Positions 6,149 through 8,703 of a stretch of 8,703 nucleotides of DNA are shown piece after piece (position 1 is the stretch's first letter; each line of letters opens with the position of its first letter). The notes below the pieces were generated by a model. The model did not search any database. It was not told the DNA's origin and was given only the letters and a program-made list of their open reading frames with translations. Position numbers and translations under genes: made by a program. Source of the DNA: Myxococcota bacterium (GTDB taxonomy: Bacteria > Myxococcota_A > Polyangia > HGW-17 > JAJRWW01); NCBI GenBank assembly GCA_024276595.1, contig JAJRWW010000103.1, forward strand, positions 1 to 8,703, in the 5' to 3' direction.

Positions 6149-7315
6149 TTGTGGCAGGTCATGGCGCGCTCGGTGCACAGGGCTCTCGTGGTGCTCTTCG
6201 CTGTTTCCATTGTGGCGCTGGGGGCGCTCATGGCTCACTGGACGGTGCTCCTGTGGCAGCACGAGGCCACCTCCACCTCCAGGGCGGAGCAGGATCTGCG
6301 GTTGGCGGCCCACGAGGCAGCCTCCAGCCTCCGGCGGAGGCCCCGGCCACCGGTGACGGGTCCCCTCAGGGGCCACAGCGCCCTGGAGGTGGTGCGCCTC
6401 GACAGTGGGCGTGCAATCGGGGGCGCGGTCTCGCTGGCGCCCGCCTTCTCCCACCTCGGGGTTCGGCCCAGGCCGGCCGCGCTCGATGCCATGCGCGCCA
6501 GGCGGCGACGCCGGTTCTTCATGATCCTGGGCGAGGGGAGCCTGGCGCTGGGGCTCTTGATGGTGTTCTTTGTGGCGCTTTTTCGCCTGCTACAAGCCGA
6601 GCGCCAGAGAAGACGCGAGATCGAGGCCTTCATCAGCACCGTGAGTCACGAGCTGAAGACCCCCCTTGGGGGGATCAAGGCCTTGCTCTCCACCTTGCAG
6701 ATGGGTAACATACCTGCTGAGCGAATGAGTGATTTCCTGGACATGGGGCTCCGGGAGTCGGACCGGCTGGAGCACCTGGTGGAGAACATTCTGATTGCGA
6801 ACCGGATCCGCCGATCCACCCTCGCCGTACGGCTGGAGGAGCTGGACCTCGGTCTGTTTTTGCGGGAGTACCTGGAGCACCGCAACGCCCTGCTGCCGGC
6901 CGGTCATCCGGGTGTCGCTCTCGAGGGGGCGTCGCCCGACGGGGTGCTTGTGCTGGCCGAGGGCGACAAGCTGCGGGTTGTGCTGGAGAACCTGACCGAC
7001 AACGCCATCAAGTACGGCGGCGGGAGCGCTGTGCGCCTGGAGGTGAAGCCGGATGGAGACAGGGTGATGCTGGCGGTGGAGGACGACGGGGTCGGCTTCG
7101 ACCCGGAGCGGGCCCAGGACATCTTCGAGGGGTTTCGCGCCGCTGCCGGCCACGACGCCGCGGACGCGGCCATGGTGCATGGCACCGGGCTGGGGCTGGG
7201 CATCGCCAGGAAGCTGGCTCGGGCCATGGGAGGCGATGTCACCGCGGCCAGCGAGGGGCGGGGCAAGGGCAGCCGTTTCGTTCTGTGGCTGCGGCGCGCG
7301 GAGGTGGGCGCATGA
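6149..7315 (+). CDS. Membrane-bound sensor histidine kinase
   Basis: The protein has 388 residues from TTG 6149, or 384 from ATG 6161. Transmembrane segments are at about 12-36 and 123-147, bracketing a periplasmic region of roughly 85 residues that matches no sensor domain I recognise, so the stimulus is unknown. The cytoplasmic part starts with a short basic coiled-coil-like stretch. The HisKA dimerisation helix follows with FISTVSHELKTPLGG, where H167 is the predicted phosphorylation site. The ATPase domain has an N box ENLTDNAIKYGGG, a G1 box VEDDGVGFDPE, an F box IFEGFRA and a G2 box GTGLGLGIARKLARAMGG. All the catalytic boxes are intact, so it should autophosphorylate and pass phosphate to the adjacent regulator, whose start overlaps this stop as ATGA. 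The gene lies 53 bases after the outer-membrane protein gene. Confidence 0.95.
   Translation: MWQVMARSVHRALVVLFAVSIVALGALMAHWTVLLWQHEATSTSRAEQDLRLAAHEAASSLRRRPRPPVTGPLRGHSALEVVRLDSGRAIGGAVSLAPAFSHLGVRPRPAALDAMRARRRRRFFMILGEGSLALGLLMVFFVALFRLLQAERQRRREIEAFISTVSHELKTPLGGIKALLSTLQMGNIPAERMSDFLDMGLRESDRLEHLVENILIANRIRRSTLAVRLEELDLGLFLREYLEHRNALLPAGHPGVALEGASPDGVLVLAEGDKLRVVLENLTDNAIKYGGGSAVRLEVKPDGDRVMLAVEDDGVGFDPERAQDIFEGFRAAAGHDAADAAMVHGTGLGLGIARKLARAMGGDVTAASEGRGKGSRFVLWLRRAEVGA
7300..7304 (+). promoter_or_regulatory. Shine-Dalgarno sequence for the response regulator
   Basis: GGAGG lies within the end of the kinase gene, seven bases before ATG 7312. It excludes the upstream in-frame start at 7285 as the more likely choice. 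Confidence 0.6.
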
Positions 7316-8019
7316 GCCGGCTCCTCTTGGCAGAGGACGACAACCTCATCGGCGAGATGATCCGTTTGAACCTGGAGCAGGAGGGGCACGAGGTCACCTG
7401 GTGCACCAACGGCGAGGAGGCCAGCCGGGTGGCGCTCGGGGAGAGCTTCGACATTCTCCTCCTGGATGTCATGCTCCCGGGGAGGCTGGGCCACGACATC
7501 GCACGGGACGTGCGCGAGGCCGGGCTCACTCCGCCCATCCTCATGCTCACCGCCAGGTCGGACACCCCCTCCAAGGTGACCGCCCTGGACGCCGGCGCCG
7601 ACGACTACCTCACCAAGCCGTTTCACATGCCAGAGCTGTTGGCGAGGGTGCGTGCCCTGCTTCGCCGACCGGGTGGGGAGGCCGGCGGGGAGAGCGCCGG
7701 GGGCGGTCATGTGCTGACCCTGGGTCAGCTCTCGGTGGACCTGGAGTCGGGCCAGGCCGACACCCTCGCCGGCCCGCGCGAGCTCGCCGCAGGCGAGCTG
7801 AAGCTGCTGGAGCTCCTGGCGCACCGCCGGGGTCAAGATCTCACCTGCATGGAGATCGCCCGCGAGCTCAGGCGCGCCGGGCTGCCCGAGGCCGATCCGC
7901 TGTCTTGCCCGGAGGGTGTCCGGGAGGCCATAAACCGTCTGCGAGACCTGTTCGAGCCGGAGCCATCGCGCCCCCGGCATTTTGTGCACACCGAACGTGG
8001 AGTGAGATTCGAAAGTTGA
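7312..8019 (+). CDS. OmpR/PhoB-family DNA-binding response regulator
   Basis: This 235-residue protein, of normal length for the family, starts at ATG 7312, overlapping the kinase stop. The receiver domain (about 3-118) has the acidic pair in LLLAEDDN (E8, D9, D10), phospho-acceptor D52 in ILLLDVMLP, switch residue T80 and K102 in YLTKPF, so phosphorylation from the adjacent kinase is expected. After a Gly/Glu-rich linker (about 119-131) comes a winged-helix domain (about 132-235), recognisable from AGELKLLELLAH, the helix VREAINRLRDLF and the final HFVHTERGVRFES wing. Its end deviates slightly from the common TVRGVGYRF form. It probably binds DNA as a dimer to control transcription; the target genes cannot be told from this window. 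The intergenic region at 3881-4062 is one candidate site. The gene is followed after ten bases by hemB. Confidence 0.95.
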   Translation: MSRLLLAEDDNLIGEMIRLNLEQEGHEVTWCTNGEEASRVALGESFDILLLDVMLPGRLGHDIARDVREAGLTPPILMLTARSDTPSKVTALDAGADDYLTKPFHMPELLARVRALLRRPGGEAGGESAGGGHVLTLGQLSVDLESGQADTLAGPRELAAGELKLLELLAHRRGQDLTCMEIARELRRAGLPEADPLSCPEGVREAINRLRDLFEPEPSRPRHFVHTERGVRFES

Positions 8020-8029
8020 GCCTTGAGCC

Positions 8030-8703
8030 ATGACATTCCCGATCATTCGACCGCGCAGGCTGCGCGAGTCAGGACTCATCAGGGACCTGGTGCGCGAGAC
8101 GCGCCTTGGTGTAGACGACCTCATCTATCCGCTCTTTGTGGTGGAGGGCTCTGGCGTGGTGGACCCGATCCTGTCACTTCCGGGGCAGAATCGATACTCC
8201 ACGGACACCCTGGTGGACGAGTGCCGACGCGCCGCCGGCCTGGGCATCAAGGCGGTGCTGCTTTTCGGAATCCCGGACGACTCGGTCAAGGACGAGGTGG
8301 GGAGCCCTGCCTGGGATCCCGAGGGGATCGTCCAGCGAGCGGTGAGGGCCATCAAGCGGGCGGGCCTGGACCTGCTGGTGATCACGGATGTGTGCCTGTG
8401 CGAGTACACCTCCCACGGCCACTGCGGCGTGGTGGAGGGCGGGCGCATCATCAACGACGCATCCCTGGAGCTCTACTGCCGCCAGGCCGTCTCTCACGTG
8501 GAGGCGGGGGCGGACATGGTGGCCCCATCGGACATGATGGACGGGAGAGTGGGCGCCATTAGGGAGGCCCTCGATGGCGTGGAGCGCGAGCACGTGCCCA
8601 TCATGTCCTACGCCGCCAAGTACGCCTCGGCCTTCTACGGCCCCTTCCGGGACGCCTGTGGGAGCGCGCCCTCCTTCGGGGATCGTCGCAGCCACCAGAT
8701 GGA
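8030..8703 (+). CDS. hemB: Delta-aminolevulinic acid dehydratase (porphobilinogen synthase), 3' end cut by window
   Basis: The first 224 codons of hemB are present. The enzyme condenses two molecules of 5-aminolevulinate to porphobilinogen, the first shared ring in haem, sirohaem and cobalamin synthesis, in the cytoplasm. The family start PIIRPRRLRESGLIRDLVRET is clear. The metal-binding cysteines are all present in DVCLCEYTSHGHCG (C122, C124, C132), which marks the zinc-type enzyme rather than the Asp-rich magnesium type. The first active-site lysine is K197 in SYAAKYASAFYGPFRDA, and the window stops within the conserved RRSHQMD segment. The second, Schiff-base lysine lies beyond the end. 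The frame has a stop at 8024-8026, so ATG 8030 is the earliest start. The ribosome site is poor (TTGAGCC region), so translation may depend partly on coupling to the response regulator ten bases upstream. Confidence 0.96.
   Translation, partial: MTFPIIRPRRLRESGLIRDLVRETRLGVDDLIYPLFVVEGSGVVDPILSLPGQNRYSTDTLVDECRRAAGLGIKAVLLFGIPDDSVKDEVGSPAWDPEGIVQRAVRAIKRAGLDLLVITDVCLCEYTSHGHCGVVEGGRIINDASLELYCRQAVSHVEAGADMVAPSDMMDGRVGAIREALDGVEREHVPIMSYAAKYASAFYGPFRDACGSAPSFGDRRSHQM

Noticed and set aside
6904..8124. Minus-strand open frame opposite the kinase, regulator and hemB
   Set aside because: It covers parts of three solid genes and has no domain signature.

Overview
The window is GC-rich bacterial DNA, coding almost throughout, with eight genes all on the + strand and no RNA gene, insertion sequence, CRISPR array or prophage that I can see. 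Strong G/C preference at third codon positions, frequent GTG starts, tightly packed genes, a probable outer-membrane beta-barrel protein (hence a Gram-negative envelope) and a lipid/polyketide-type gene set suggest a high-GC deltaproteobacterium-like organism (Myxococcota or Desulfobacterota type). That placement is inference from style and gene content, not from a marker gene.

Region A (1-3880) is the 3' part of an operon of at least three translationally coupled genes: a degenerate beta-ketoacyl-synthase-like protein whose 5' end lies outside the window, a B12-binding-type radical SAM enzyme, and a two-domain protein joining a membrane-anchored NodB-type polysaccharide deacetylase to a class I SAM-dependent methyltransferase. 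Both junctions are GTGA start/stop overlaps with good Shine-Dalgarno sequences. The combination resembles specialised lipid or polyketide clusters (aryl-polyene/flexirubin-like and ladderane-like). The product cannot be read from this window, but this is its most unusual part.

Region B (3881-4062) is the only sizeable gap. It holds an almost perfect 17-bp tandem repeat of about four copies, followed by a short AT-rich stretch that may be a promoter.

Region C (4063-8703) contains a beta-class carbonic anhydrase, a FadL/OmpP1-like outer-membrane protein that overlaps it by ATGA, a membrane sensor histidine kinase, an OmpR/PhoB-type response regulator that overlaps the kinase by ATGA, and hemB (delta-aminolevulinic acid dehydratase), cut off by the window end. 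The last three are so closely spaced that co-transcription is likely. The kinase and regulator form a cognate pair. Their targets are unknown, although the tight link to hemB makes a connection to haem/tetrapyrrole supply, or simple operon sharing, a reasonable question.
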